Below, piece by piece: positions 52,997 through 61,868 of a DNA stretch of 64,000 bases. Position 1 is the first letter of the stretch, and each line of letters starts with the position of its first letter. The notes beneath the pieces are model-generated. The model was not told where the DNA came from. It did no database searches and was given only the letters and a program-made list of their open reading frames with translations. This DNA is from CBDFHJ01 sp965247635 (GTDB lineage Bacteria; Chloroflexota; Dehalococcoidia; Lucifugimonadales; Australimonadaceae). Location: contig CBDFHJ010000010.1 of the NCBI GenBank assembly GCA_965247635.1, positions 62,001-126,000 of the forward strand, read 5' to 3'. The translations under genes and the position numbers were made by a program.

Positions 52997-54361
52997 ATGG
53001 GCGCCATTCGAAGCCTCCGACCCTATCAAAGTGCTATCGCCCGCGCTGTCTTGGACAGCGTTCTCCATCGTCGTGGGCTTACCTTCACCGTCGAGATCGC
53101 CGAGCACGGCGGGGGCCGCGAGCTCTCCGCGCAGCTTGAGCTAGCGCTTCTGGCGCTCCACACCCACGGCGGCGGCCGGGTGGTGAAGGTCGCGCCCCGG
53201 GTGGAGGCGTCCGGCCGCGACTGGCTGGGCCGCCACCTCGCCGAGGGACGGGTCCAGGGGCTGTGGTCCCAGGAGGCCACCTCCATCCGTGTGGGCAGGG
53301 CCGAGCAGCTCTTCTTGACCCCGGAGCAGGCCCGAACGCTCCAGGGCCCTCTAATGCTCCTCGAAGTGGCCGGGGCCCAGGAGATGGAGGCAGAGGTCTA
53401 CTACCGGTACCTGGCGCTTCTGGCGGAAGAGTCCGGCGCCACGGTGGTCCTCTACGGGACCCCCTGGAACGGCGAGACCTGGTTCGAGCGGGTGAAGCAG
53501 TGCAACCGGGAGCTGGCCGGGACCGACGGCCGACAGCGGCACTTTCGGGTCCCTTGGCAGGAGGTGGCTCGCCACTTCCCCCTCTACGCTCACTACGTCG
53601 ACCAGCGGCGCTCCCGGATGGGCGAAGGCCACCCGTGGTTCCAGACCCGCTACGAGCTGCGCCCCGTTCCGGTGGCCGGCCCGCTGCTCTCCGAGGTCCA
53701 GCGCCGGGGAATTCAGGGACTCCACGCACGGAGACGCACCCCTGGGCCCGGTGTTACCTCGATAGCATCGGTCCAGGTCCACCCTGTCCACCGACAGAGA
53801 GCGCTGTCGGCGTCCGGCCCTTGGCCTGGCAGGGACATCACAGCCCTGGTCACGTTGGCCGAGGTGTCGCCATCCTCCTCAGGTACGCGAGGCAGCCTGC
53901 GCATCGTTGACCATCGGTGGTGGCAGGCCGCCACCGTGGCCGACGTCGCCGCGCCGTTGGCGGGCCTCCCGCGGGACGACTGGCGGTGCCGTCGGGTGGT
54001 GATGGCGCCGCCACCCGGCCACGGGGAGCTCGTGGCCCAGCTCCAACAGGCCCTGCCCATGTCGGTGGTGGACGGCTATACCCCTAGCCCAGAGGAAGAG
54101 TCGGCCCTGACCATGGCCCTGCTGGCCGCGGCAGGTACCCGACGGCTGGAGCTGTACGCCGCCGACGGCTCACCCGAGTACCGAGCGATGCGCCACGAGC
54201 TGGAGTCCGCCAGGGCCGTGGCCCGCCCCGGAGGTCTGCTAAGCATGGAAGTCCAGCCGCCCGTTGAAGGGTTCCTACAGGGGATGCTCCTCGTCCAGCG
54301 AGCGGCGATGCCTCCTGTCAACGAAGAGTCCTGGTCGTCTACCGCCGCCCTCGCATCGTAA
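52997..54361 (+). CDS. Terminase-large-subunit-derived protein with lost catalytic motifs
   Basis: 454 residues from the ATG at 52997 (GGGGAGGG upstream). The outline resembles a phage large terminase: LRPYQSAIARAVLDSV, TFTVEIAEHGGGRELSAQLE (Walker A place, residues 35-44, normally ARQxGKNE), GPLMLLEVAGAQEME (Walker B place, 118-131, normally LLEVDEAQ), ATVVLYGTPWNGETW and GHPWFQTRYEL. A nuclease-like part follows (GRDITALVTLAEV, WRCRRVVMAPPPG, VEGFLQGMLLV), but the acidic metal ligands expected in these strands are absent. No complete ATPase or nuclease site remains, yet the ORF is intact. It may be a domesticated structural or DNA-binding protein. Family call is from memory of related sequences. 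Confidence 0.62.
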   Translation: MGAIRSLRPYQSAIARAVLDSVLHRRGLTFTVEIAEHGGGRELSAQLELALLALHTHGGGRVVKVAPRVEASGRDWLGRHLAEGRVQGLWSQEATSIRVGRAEQLFLTPEQARTLQGPLMLLEVAGAQEMEAEVYYRYLALLAEESGATVVLYGTPWNGETWFERVKQCNRELAGTDGRQRHFRVPWQEVARHFPLYAHYVDQRRSRMGEGHPWFQTRYELRPVPVAGPLLSEVQRRGIQGLHARRRTPGPGVTSIASVQVHPVHRQRALSASGPWPGRDITALVTLAEVSPSSSGTRGSLRIVDHRWWQAATVADVAAPLAGLPRDDWRCRRVVMAPPPGHGELVAQLQQALPMSVVDGYTPSPEEESALTMALLAAAGTRRLELYAADGSPEYRAMRHELESARAVARPGGLLSMEVQPPVEGFLQGMLLVQRAAMPPVNEESWSSTAALAS

Positions 54362-54430
54362 GCCGCGGCCCATTGGATAGCAGTACGAACGTTTGGAGTG
54401 CCGGAACTTTAGGAAGTAAGGAGAGGGTCA

Positions 54431-54745
54431 ATGCGCAGCTACAGCAAGTCTTACCGCCGACGCCACGAGCCCAGTGTAGATTCCCTGCCCGAGCTGATGA
54501 GCTATCAGGACACGGGCTGTGAAGTGTCCCCATCCTGCCTGCGTTGTCCCCTACCCCAGTGCAAGTACGACGACCCCATCTGGTACCAGCAGTACCGGCG
54601 GCAGGGCCGAGACCAGACTATCTGGAATGCCCAGCAGCGCGAGGGAGCAACGGTGTTCGAGCTAGAGGAGCAGTTCCAGCTGAGCCCCCGCACCATTCAC
54701 CGGGCGCTGCGCCGGGCCCGGCTGCCCGTCGCCGCCAGCGCGTAG
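54431..54745 (+). CDS. Small Cys-rich HTH protein
   Basis: 104 residues, ATG at 54431 with AAGGAGAGGGTC upstream, 69 bases after the terminase-derived gene. A Cys30-x5-Cys36-x2-Cys39-x4-Cys44 cluster (GCEVSPSCLRCPLPQCKYDDP in parts) probably binds zinc. The C-terminal VFELEEQFQLSPRTIHRALRRARLP is a sigma-region-4 or resolvase-type HTH. The combination is typical of small Chloroflexota regulators I cannot name. In one operon with the previous gene, it may recruit it to DNA or regulate it. Confidence 0.65.
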   Translation: MRSYSKSYRRRHEPSVDSLPELMSYQDTGCEVSPSCLRCPLPQCKYDDPIWYQQYRRQGRDQTIWNAQQREGATVFELEEQFQLSPRTIHRALRRARLPVAASA

Positions 54746-54818
54746 CCGTGCGTGGCTATGGCGTCTGGGCTTGAAGCTAAGCGGCCAGGCCGAAGGTGAG
54801 CGGTAGCGCGTTGCGGGA

Positions 54819-56183
54819 TCACCCGCCGGCTGCGGTACCTTCCTGAGGGGCAGGAGCCGTGTCCGGCGCCGGTGTCCGCGGCTTGAGCGGCCGGGCGAAG
54901 TAGAAGAGAACGACGGCGAGCATCCAGCCGATGAACATGACCATGAACGCTGGGTCGTAGTTCCCCGTAACGTCGAAGATAAACGCGGCCATGAAAGGCC
55001 CCCCAGCGGTGGCCCACCGCGAGGCTACGCCGAAGGTGCCACGGATGGCGCCGATATGATGGCGGCCGTAGTAGTTGGGCCAGACCAGCTGGTTCACCGC
55101 CACGTATCCGCCCAACGTCAGGCCTGACAGCGACGTGTAGACGAAGGCGAGTAGCATGGTATCCACCCGGATCATGAGCGCAAGCGTCAGGCCCGTGGTC
55201 ATACAAAGGATCAGCATGAGGGGCCGGATATGGACCTTGTCCGCCAGATTGCCCCAAATGATCCGGCCCGCGAGGGCAAACCCACCGTAGGTAGACACGG
55301 CCAACGCGGCAGCTGCCTCGGGGACCCCCACGTCAATGAAGTACGGAAAATAGGTCGAGCCGAGCCCGACGGTGGACTGGGAAGTCACTATCGAGGCTAG
55401 GATCAGCAAGTACGTAGTCCTGTAGCGGAGCGCCTCACGCACGGTGTAGCTGTGTTCGGTGTCGGCCGCGCGAGGCCGTCGCTGGGGCACGGCGCCCGTT
55501 TGCCGCGCCGTCCCGTCCGGGCCTGTCTCCTCCGCGTCGTCCGGTTCGGGCTTGTCGCCGTCTGGCAGCAGGCCCAGGTCCTCCGGAGCGCGACGCACCA
55601 ACAGCGTGAAGGGCGCCACGATGATGAACATGATGATGCCCATGAGGACCCACGAGGTCCGCCAACCGAAGAGGTCGATGAACAGGACTATGTACAGGGG
55701 CGAGAGGAGCGCCGACGCCGCGCTGCCCATGGAGGCGTAGGCGGTGGCGCGGCCTCGCTTACGGACAAACCACTTGGGAATCAACGCCTGGTACAGCCCA
55801 CCCGCCGCTCCGGACGCGCCGATGCCGCCGATGACGCCGTACACCAGGTAAAACTCCAGCAGGGACGTCACCCTGGAGACCGATATCAGAGTGAGGCCGA
55901 AGATGACGGAGCTGCCAAACATGATGATCCGCGGCCAGCGCTGGCTGTCCATCAGGCGGCTGGTGAAGGGCATCAGCACAAAGCCCAGCAGCATCCGCAC
56001 GGTCATCGTGCCGTACAGCGCCGAACGGCTCCACCCCAGGTCCTCCTCCATCCCCACGGCGAAAAGGGGGAATGACCAGGGGCCGATGTTGATCAGGGCC
56101 GCGTTGAACTGGCCGATGACCAGCAGCCAGCCATAGTAGAAGGGGAGCCGGCGGGCCCAGGTGGGCGGTTGGGCAACTGCCAT
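54819..56183 (-). CDS. MFS transporter (oxalate/formate or monocarboxylate type)
   Basis: 454 residues from the ATG at 56183; the frame is open 19 codons earlier. 12 membrane segments. RLPFYYGWLLVIGQFNAALINIGPWSF at the N-terminus, and WFVRKRGRATAYASMGSAASA, match the carrier type of 29428. It probably carries an organic acid. Cytoplasmic loop after segment 6 is acidic and Arg-rich. It ends the accessory region and converges on the HTH gene. Confidence 0.83.
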   Translation of the reverse strand: MAVAQPPTWARRLPFYYGWLLVIGQFNAALINIGPWSFPLFAVGMEEDLGWSRSALYGTMTVRMLLGFVLMPFTSRLMDSQRWPRIIMFGSSVIFGLTLISVSRVTSLLEFYLVYGVIGGIGASGAAGGLYQALIPKWFVRKRGRATAYASMGSAASALLSPLYIVLFIDLFGWRTSWVLMGIIMFIIVAPFTLLVRRAPEDLGLLPDGDKPEPDDAEETGPDGTARQTGAVPQRRPRAADTEHSYTVREALRYRTTYLLILASIVTSQSTVGLGSTYFPYFIDVGVPEAAAALAVSTYGGFALAGRIIWGNLADKVHIRPLMLILCMTTGLTLALMIRVDTMLLAFVYTSLSGLTLGGYVAVNQLVWPNYYGRHHIGAIRGTFGVASRWATAGGPFMAAFIFDVTGNYDPAFMVMFIGWMLAVVLFYFARPLKPRTPAPDTAPAPQEGTAAGG

Positions 56184-56347
56184 GGGGACTCCGTGTCTAA
56201 GGCTGCATCCTATCCCACGGCGAAGAAAATGTTGACCCAAGCTTGAGGCTAGTCAACGGCCGGCCTCAGGCCTAACAATGCGACGAGGATGCTCAGGCTT
56301 TCCTTGGCGACGTGCCACGGTCAGACAATGGCCACTGACCGTCCCAA

Positions 56348-56424
56348 TGGTCGGGGTGACTGGATTTGAACCAGCGACCCCCTGCACCCCATGCAGGTGC
56401 GCTACCGGGCTGCGCTACACCCCG
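56348..56424 (-). tRNA. tRNA-Pro (anticodon GGG)
   Basis: 77 nucleotides with acceptor stem CGGGGTG/CACCCCG, encoded CCA, anticodon arm CCTGC-ATGGGGT-GCAGG (anticodon GGG) and T loop GTTCAAATC. It reads CCC and CCU. Confidence 0.96.
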
Positions 56425-56500
56425 ACCGCCCACACTCTAGCATAGCCCCACCGCGGCTTCAATTTGCCGCATTAGGGGAGTGGGCGCATAGGCGAAGGGG

Positions 56501-57307
56501 CTAACGGGAGATGTCGCGCCGCTGAAATATCACCGTCGCCGCTGCAAGCCCCATGACGCCCACGCCCAGGAGCACGGCTACGTCCCGCCACGGAATGCCG
56601 CCGTTCCGGGCGATAGCCAGCGGGTCATAGTAGTGGAACACGCTGAAGAAGCCCAACGTCTCTACCGGGCTCCACAGAGTGGCCAGGAAGTCGATAAAGA
56701 ACATGGTTACGCTGATGCCCGCCGCCAGGGCTATGGTCTGACCGCCATCGCTGCTCAGGGCCGAGAGGACCAAGCTAAGCCCTCCAATGGCCATGGCCAG
56801 CACCAAGGCGTTGAGGAGCACCCGCAGAAAGACCGTCATGACCACCTCATCGGCTATGCCGGTAACCACCGAGCCGATCCACGTGCCCACCCAGGCGCAG
56901 GCCAAGACGATCACCACGCCCGCCAGCATGGCGCCGACCTTGGCAAGCAAGAAGCGCCAGCGAGCGACGGGGCACGCGAGGAGCACCAGAATGGTGCCAC
57001 GCTCGATCTCCCTGGCCATGGCGCCGCTGGCCGTGGCTATCATGAAGGCCGAGACAGTAACCAGATAGATGGGGTGCCGATAGTCGGCCGCCAGGAAGCC
57101 GGTGGCGTCGGTGGCGAATCCGCCCTGGGCCTTCAGCAGCGCCTTGACGCTATCGGGGAGGAGCTCCTCCAGCTCCTGCGCTGCTTCCAGGCCGCCGAAG
57201 GCCTCGAACGTGTAGGTGATGAGCAGGCTGACACCGAAGAGGCCCAACGCGGTCAGCGCAATGCCGAGGCGGTAGCCCCGCAGGCTCTGGCTGAACACGC
57301 TACCCAT
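56501..57307 (-). CDS. ABC-2 type transporter permease
   Basis: 268 residues with about six hydrophobic segments. MGSVFSQSLRGYRLGIALTALGLFGVSLLITYTFEAFGG and ILVLLACPVARWRFLLAKVGAMLAGVVIV are typical of ABC-2 permeases of the DrrB/NatB kind. It forms the membrane channel of an exporter. Its start overlaps the end of the ATPase gene by 8 bases, so translation is coupled. Confidence 0.88.
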   Translation of the reverse strand: MGSVFSQSLRGYRLGIALTALGLFGVSLLITYTFEAFGGLEAAQELEELLPDSVKALLKAQGGFATDATGFLAADYRHPIYLVTVSAFMIATASGAMAREIERGTILVLLACPVARWRFLLAKVGAMLAGVVIVLACAWVGTWIGSVVTGIADEVVMTVFLRVLLNALVLAMAIGGLSLVLSALSSDGGQTIALAAGISVTMFFIDFLATLWSPVETLGFFSVFHYYDPLAIARNGGIPWRDVAVLLGVGVMGLAAATVIFQRRDISR

Positions 57308-58226
57308 CGGACTGGCCCTCCTCCCGATAGTAGTCGAGGAAGAGCTCCTCCAGGCTGGCCCGTTCGAAGGTCAGGTCCACCAGGTCGTAGTTGGCCAGCT
57401 CGCGGATGACCGGGTTGATGTCGCCGGAGACGGCCAATTGCCACAGGTTGTTCTCCCTCGACACCACGGCTACGCCCGGCGCCGACAGTCCGTTGGGAGG
57501 TGGCTCGCGGAACTCCACCCACATGGTCCGCGTGTAGCTTGCCAGCAGCTCCGCGACGGGACCCGTACTGACCACCCGGCCACCGCGGATGATGGCCACC
57601 TCTTGGCACGCCTCCTCCACCTCGGAGAGGACGTGGGACGACATGAACACCGTGTGACCTCGGTCGGTGAACTCGCGGAGGAAGCTGAACAACGCCTGGC
57701 GCACCAGGGGGTCTAACGCCTCGGTGGGCTCGTCCATGATGAGCAGGTCAGGGTCGTGCTGCATGGCCTGGACCAGCATCACCTTCTGCCGCATCCCGTG
57801 GGAGTAGCCTTTGAGTTTTCTGCTCAACGCTTCGTCGGAAAGCTCCAGCCGCTCCCGCAGCTCCCGTTGCAGGGGTGGGCGCCGGTGCCCTCGGAGCCGA
57901 GCCACGTAGTCCAAGAACTCACGTCCGGTCATGCCTCCATACACGGCGGCTGTGTCAGGGAGGAAGCCGAGGCGGCGGTTCAAGGCCACCGAGTCGCGCC
58001 ACGCGTCCAGTCCGAACAGTCGCGCGGTCCCCGCGCTGGCGCGAATAAAGCCGGTGAGGATACGAATGGTGGTTGTCTTGCCTGCGCCGTTAGGGCCGAG
58101 AAACCCGAACAACGTGCCTGCCCTCACCGTCATGTCTACTCCGTCGAGGGCGCGGACTCGGCCGTACGCCTTGGTGACTCCCTGGAGCTCGATGATGGGC
58201 TGAGCGCCTGTATCCGTGGTGGTCAT
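57300..58226 (-). CDS. ABC transporter ATP-binding protein (DrrA-like)
   Basis: 308 residues. Walker A GPNGAGKTTTIRIL, the signature GYSHGMRQKVMLVQA, Walker B LLIMDEPTEALDP and the switch His (VFMSSHVLSEVEE) are intact. The C-terminal about 80 residues are the extra domain of the DrrA group. With the next gene it makes a two-component exporter, possibly for a drug or lipid. Start at 58226. Confidence 0.93.
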   Translation of the reverse strand: MTTTDTGAQPIIELQGVTKAYGRVRALDGVDMTVRAGTLFGFLGPNGAGKTTTIRILTGFIRASAGTARLFGLDAWRDSVALNRRLGFLPDTAAVYGGMTGREFLDYVARLRGHRRPPLQRELRERLELSDEALSRKLKGYSHGMRQKVMLVQAMQHDPDLLIMDEPTEALDPLVRQALFSFLREFTDRGHTVFMSSHVLSEVEEACQEVAIIRGGRVVSTGPVAELLASYTRTMWVEFREPPPNGLSAPGVAVVSRENNLWQLAVSGDINPVIRELANYDLVDLTFERASLEELFLDYYREEGQSDG

Positions 58227-58339
58227 GGGGTGGTCTGGAGGCTCCCACTGGTGAAGGGCTGTGCTCGCATTTTACGCCTGGCAGGGTGCTGAAGTAGCCT
58301 GTGCCGCCCTTCCCTTCTGCTCCGCTCAAGGTCAACTCC

Positions 58340-58602
58340 GTTCATGTCATTCTGAGGACCCCGATGTTATCGGGGGGACGAAGAATCTCTCTGGGGAAGG
58401 ACAGGTACGCGATTCCTCGTCCCGATGCAATCGGGACTCGGAATGACAAGGGATTGCTCAGGATGAACGGCACAGGCTTAGCTTATACGGGTTGTATCCG
58501 CTCGTGCTTCGACAAGCTCAGCACACGTTTCCTTCTGTCACCCTGAACGAAGTGAAGGGTCTAGTACCAGATTCCTCGTCCTTCTTAAGAAGGACGAGGA
58601 AT
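58340..58602. repeat. REP-like repeat cluster
   Basis: GTCATTC at 58346 pairs with GAATGAC at 58441; two inner hairpins (CCCCGAT-GTT-ATCGGGG and GTCCCGAT-GCA-ATCGGGAC) lie between. 58571-58602 is a perfect 32-base palindrome (ATTCCTCGTCCTTCTT and its complement). TTCGACAAGCTCA (near 58509) belongs to the family at 9344 and 16229. The rest of the 397-base gap has no gene. Confidence 0.7.
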
Positions 58603-58623
58603 GACAGGGGCCGCTCTAGCCGG

Positions 58624-59133
58624 CTAGTCCAGTCCCTGGTCTTTGTACTGCTTCCCTAGGCCCACGTAGTTGGCCGCGGCGTGCTCGATGAGCTCCCGAT
58701 GCCGCTTGAGCAGGCGGCCCTTCAGCTCCGCCGGAGCACCCGCCATGAGCGACCCTGGCGCCACCTGCTTACCCTCCAGCACCACGGCCCCCGCCGCCAC
58801 GATGGAGTGGTCGCCGATGACGACGCCGTCATTTACCACACAGCCGTTGCCCAGCAGGACGTGGTCGTCAATTCGGTTGGCGTGACAGACCACCCGGTGC
58901 CCCAAGGTGACGTAGTCGCCCAGCGAAGCGTCGGCATCCGAGTGCACCACGCTGTTGTCTTGGATGTTGGTGTTGCTGCCGATGGTGATGCGGCCGTGGT
59001 CGCCGCGGATGACCGCCCCGGGCCACACGCTGGAGTGGGGACCAATGACGACGTCGCCCACGACGTAGGCGGCCTCGCTCACGAAAGCGGTGGGGTCGAC
59101 CTGGGGTGTCTTGCCGTTGAGGCTGCGGAGCAT
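58624..59133 (-). CDS. Gamma-carbonic-anhydrase-like hexapeptide protein
   Basis: 169 residues, left-handed beta-helix repeats. The three zinc His are present: His64 (SVVHSD), His79 (TLGHRVV) and His84 (VCHANRID). Homologues include YrdA, PaaY and CaiE; some hydrate CO2, others have unknown roles. The loop carrying the proton-shuttle Glu is not distinguishable. ATG at 59133. It is divergent from the T-box/trpS region. Confidence 0.88.
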   Translation of the reverse strand: MLRSLNGKTPQVDPTAFVSEAAYVVGDVVIGPHSSVWPGAVIRGDHGRITIGSNTNIQDNSVVHSDADASLGDYVTLGHRVVCHANRIDDHVLLGNGCVVNDGVVIGDHSIVAAGAVVLEGKQVAPGSLMAGAPAELKGRLLKRHRELIEHAAANYVGLGKQYKDQGLD

Positions 59134-59209
59134 GAGGGCTTCCTTTATCTGCCGGGAAGTGTCTACAGGGTAACTGGGCCGTCGCCCCGTGGCAACGCTT
59201 TAGCGTTCG

Positions 59210-59238
59210 TTGACGCACCCTCGTGCCCTGCCTATAAT
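59210..59238 (+). promoter_or_regulatory. Promoter of the trpS T-box transcript
   Basis: TTGACG (59210-59215), 17-base spacer, TATAAT (59233-59238). Best promoter in the window. Confidence 0.85.
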
Positions 59239-59245
59239 CGTTGTG

Positions 59246-59526
59246 ACAACGCAAAGGCTGTGAAGGGGAGTAGTAGGCCTCGAAGCGAGACTCCAGCGAG
59301 CCGGACAAGGTGGAAACCGGCGTCGGCGCAGAGGTTGAATGGACCCCGGAGCCGCGGCCCAGGCTCCGACTTGCAGGGGTGAGGCGCCGACGGGACGTCC
59401 CGTTATAGACGAACGGCGGAAGGCTCCAACGATGTGTGGACGCGTCCGCCGACTGAGGACCCCGATTCGTCGGGGAAGAAGGGTGGCAACGTAGTTGACC
59501 CCGCCCCTTTGGTGGCGGGTTTTTTG
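59246..59526 (+). promoter_or_regulatory. T-box riboswitch (Trp specifier)
   Basis: The conserved antiterminator word AGGGTGGCAAC (59480-59490) is followed by a terminator stem (CCCGCC and GGCGGG, 59499-59519) and T6. The stem I region has AGCGAG and GAAAC segments, and GAATGGACC carries a TGG (59340-59342) specifier for tryptophan. Uncharged tRNA-Trp would pair with it and allow read-through into trpS. T-boxes are known in Chloroflexota. Confidence 0.85.
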
Positions 59527-59823
59527 TTGTGCGTAGACATCAGGCGCGGGTGAGAATGGAGAGTGCCCTCCGAAGGAGTCCGGTCCGAAGGTCGAAGGAA
59601 TTTTTAGCACCCTGCTAGTATCCTGTCCCAGCGATTCCTTGAAAAACTGTTCGGGGGTTTGGCAAGGGGGCAGAGCACTCTTGCCCGGGGTCCTAGGGGT
59701 GTCCCCTAGAAGCAATTCGAGGGCGGGTGGGTGGGTAAGCAGCGCCTGCCTTTAACAGACTTTATGAGCGATTCGTAGGACACAACACTAAGTTAGCGAA
59801 GGAACGAAACGAGAGGACATGTC
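59527..59823. other. Gap between T-box terminator and trpS
   Basis: 297 bases with no supported gene. A palindrome (CTAGGGG-TGT-CCCCTAG, 59693-59709) and a G-rich stretch are present. This is unusually long for a T-box leader. Confidence 0.5.
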
Positions 59824-60813
59824 ATGCCAGGCCGCATCTACTCCGCCATGCGCCCGTCCGGGCGGCTCCACCTCGGCAACTACTTCGGCGCGCTGAAGAA
59901 CTGGGTGGAGCTGCAGGAAGAGTACGAGTGCGTCTACTCGGTGGCGGACATCCATGCCCTGACCACCATCGAAGGCGAGGAGACCCAGGAGATCCTGCCC
60001 AACACCCGGGAGATGGTGCTGGACTGGCTTGCCGCCGGCATCGACCCCGAGAAGAGCATCGTCTACGTCCAGTCCCAGGTGCCGGACGAGCTGGTGCTGC
60101 ACACGCTGCTCAGCATGGTCACGCCCCTGGGCTGGCTGCTGCGCGTGCCCACGTTCAAGGAACGCGTGCGGCAGATGAACGAGTCGGAGGAGAACGTGAG
60201 CTACGGGCTGGTGGGCTATCCGGTGCTCCAGACGGCGGACATCATCCTTTTCAAGGCCAGCGCCGTGCCGGTGGGAGTGGACCAGGCGCCTCACGTCGAG
60301 ATCTGCCGGGAGATTGCCCGCCGGTTTAACCACCTCTACGGCGAGACGTTCCCGGAGCCGCAGGTACTGCTCACGGAGACGCCCTCCATCACCGGGACCG
60401 ACGGCGCCAACAAGATGAGCAAGAGCCTAGACAACCAAATCGAGCTGGCGGCAACGGAGGAGGAGACCACGCAGCGCGTCATGACCATGGTCACCGACCC
60501 CCAGCGGGCACGCCGCACGGACCCCGGCCGCCCGGAGGTGTGCAACGTCTACGCCCTCCACCACATCTTCAACCCGGACCTTCTTCAGGAGGTGTACCGT
60601 CAGTGCACCACCGCCACTATCGGGTGCGTGGAGGACAAGCAGCAGCTCGCCGACGGCATCAACCGCTACTTTAGGCCGTTCCGCGAGCGGCGGCGCGAGC
60701 TGGAGGAGCATCCCGAATACGTGGACCAGGTGCTGGCCCACGGCGCCGAGCGGGCCCGCGTCATCGCTCGACAGACCTTGGAACAGGTCTATCAGCGCAT
60801 GGGGCTGGCGTAG
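59824..60813 (+). CDS. trpS: Tryptophanyl-tRNA synthetase
   Basis: 329 residues. Class I signatures: HLGN (residues 16-19, in place of HIGH, as usual for TrpRS) in RPSGRLHLGNYFGALKNW, and KMSKS near residue 197. PTFKERVRQMNESEENVSYGLVGYPVLQTADIILFKA is the Trp pocket region. It charges tRNA-Trp. Control by the T-box upstream is expected. Followed at a few bases by the inositol monophosphatase gene. Confidence 0.96.
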   Translation: MPGRIYSAMRPSGRLHLGNYFGALKNWVELQEEYECVYSVADIHALTTIEGEETQEILPNTREMVLDWLAAGIDPEKSIVYVQSQVPDELVLHTLLSMVTPLGWLLRVPTFKERVRQMNESEENVSYGLVGYPVLQTADIILFKASAVPVGVDQAPHVEICREIARRFNHLYGETFPEPQVLLTETPSITGTDGANKMSKSLDNQIELAATEEETTQRVMTMVTDPQRARRTDPGRPEVCNVYALHHIFNPDLLQEVYRQCTTATIGCVEDKQQLADGINRYFRPFRERRRELEEHPEYVDQVLAHGAERARVIARQTLEQVYQRMGLA

Positions 60814-60817
60814 CGCC

Positions 60818-61681
60818 GTGAGCGGCGGACCTGCCCCCTTGACCCCAACGCCGGCCGGGACCAGTGGACGCACCGCCTTGGAGGTGGCCGAGGAGGCCGC
60901 CCGCGCCGCCGGACGCATCATCATGGACCGCTTTGTCGCCGCCACGGGCGCCGAACCCGCTCAGACCGTTCAGGTCGGCTACAAGGAGCCTGACCATATC
61001 GTTACCGACGTGGACCACGCGGCTGAGCGGACGATCATCGAGATTCTGGCGCGGGAGTTTCCCGGTTACGGCGTCTTGGCGGAGGAGTCGGGCCGGACGG
61101 CTGGACGTGGCGAGTTTACGTGGGTGGTGGACCCGCTGGACGGGACACGAAACTTCGCCGCCGGCATACCGCACTTCGCCGTCAGCATAGCGTTGGCGCG
61201 TGGCGACGACGTGCTGCTGGGCCTGACCTACGACCCGGCTCGCGACGAGCTGTTCCACGCGGAGGCTGGCCGTGGCGCGTACCTGAACGGGGTGCGCGTC
61301 GCGGTGTCGGACGTGAAGTCGCTGGAACGCTCCATCGTAGGCTTCGACATCGGGCCCATTGACGAGAAGGCGGGCCGGCTGCTGGACCTGCTCCGCGACC
61401 TATGGCGGGAGATCCTCGCCATCCGGATACTTGGCTCGGCGACCTTGGGCTACGCCTACGCCGCCGCGGGCCGCGTCCAACTCTACGCGCACCACCACCA
61501 GGCGCCATGGGACGTGGCCGCCGGCCTGCTCTTGGTACGCGAGGCTGGCGGCGTGGTCACCGATCTGCAAGGGGCGCAGGCCCGCATGGAGAGCACCGCC
61601 GCCGTGGCGGGAAACGAGACCCTGCACGCCCAGTTCATGGCGGCCACCGAAGGCAGCGCCTGGCGCGATATCGGGGCCTAG
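60818..61681 (+). CDS. Inositol monophosphatase family protein
   Basis: 287 residues from a GTG at 60818, four bases after the trpS stop, so probably co-transcribed. Mg-binding motifs: AEESGR (Glu), WVVDPLDGTRNF (DPLDGT) and WDVAAGLLL (WD). The family dephosphorylates inositol-1-phosphate, PAP or fructose-1,6-bisphosphate, and SuhB members act in rRNA transcription; the substrate is unclear. An N-terminal Pro/Thr segment is extra. No other domain seen. Confidence 0.88.
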   Translation: MSGGPAPLTPTPAGTSGRTALEVAEEAARAAGRIIMDRFVAATGAEPAQTVQVGYKEPDHIVTDVDHAAERTIIEILAREFPGYGVLAEESGRTAGRGEFTWVVDPLDGTRNFAAGIPHFAVSIALARGDDVLLGLTYDPARDELFHAEAGRGAYLNGVRVAVSDVKSLERSIVGFDIGPIDEKAGRLLDLLRDLWREILAIRILGSATLGYAYAAAGRVQLYAHHHQAPWDVAAGLLLVREAGGVVTDLQGAQARMESTAAVAGNETLHAQFMAATEGSAWRDIGA

Positions 61682-61699
61682 GGATGCTAAGCACTTATG

Positions 61700-61728
61700 G
61701 TTCACCCTTCGACACGCTCAGGGTGAAC
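61700..61728. repeat. REP-like hairpin
   Basis: GTTCACCC paired with GGGTGAAC around TTCGACACGCTCA, the family core. A related palindrome, near 61788-61832 (GGTTCGGACT..AGTCGAAGTACGAACGG), follows. Confidence 0.7.
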
Positions 61729-61868
61729 GGGTAGGTTTGACCACGGCATTACTCCTCCGCTCGTGCTGTCCGCCACCTTAAGCCGGACTGGTTCGGACTC
61801 CGCCTCTGCGGAGAGCCAGTCGAAGTACGAACGGAGAGCACTCAACTGGATGAGCGTTGGTGCATCAG

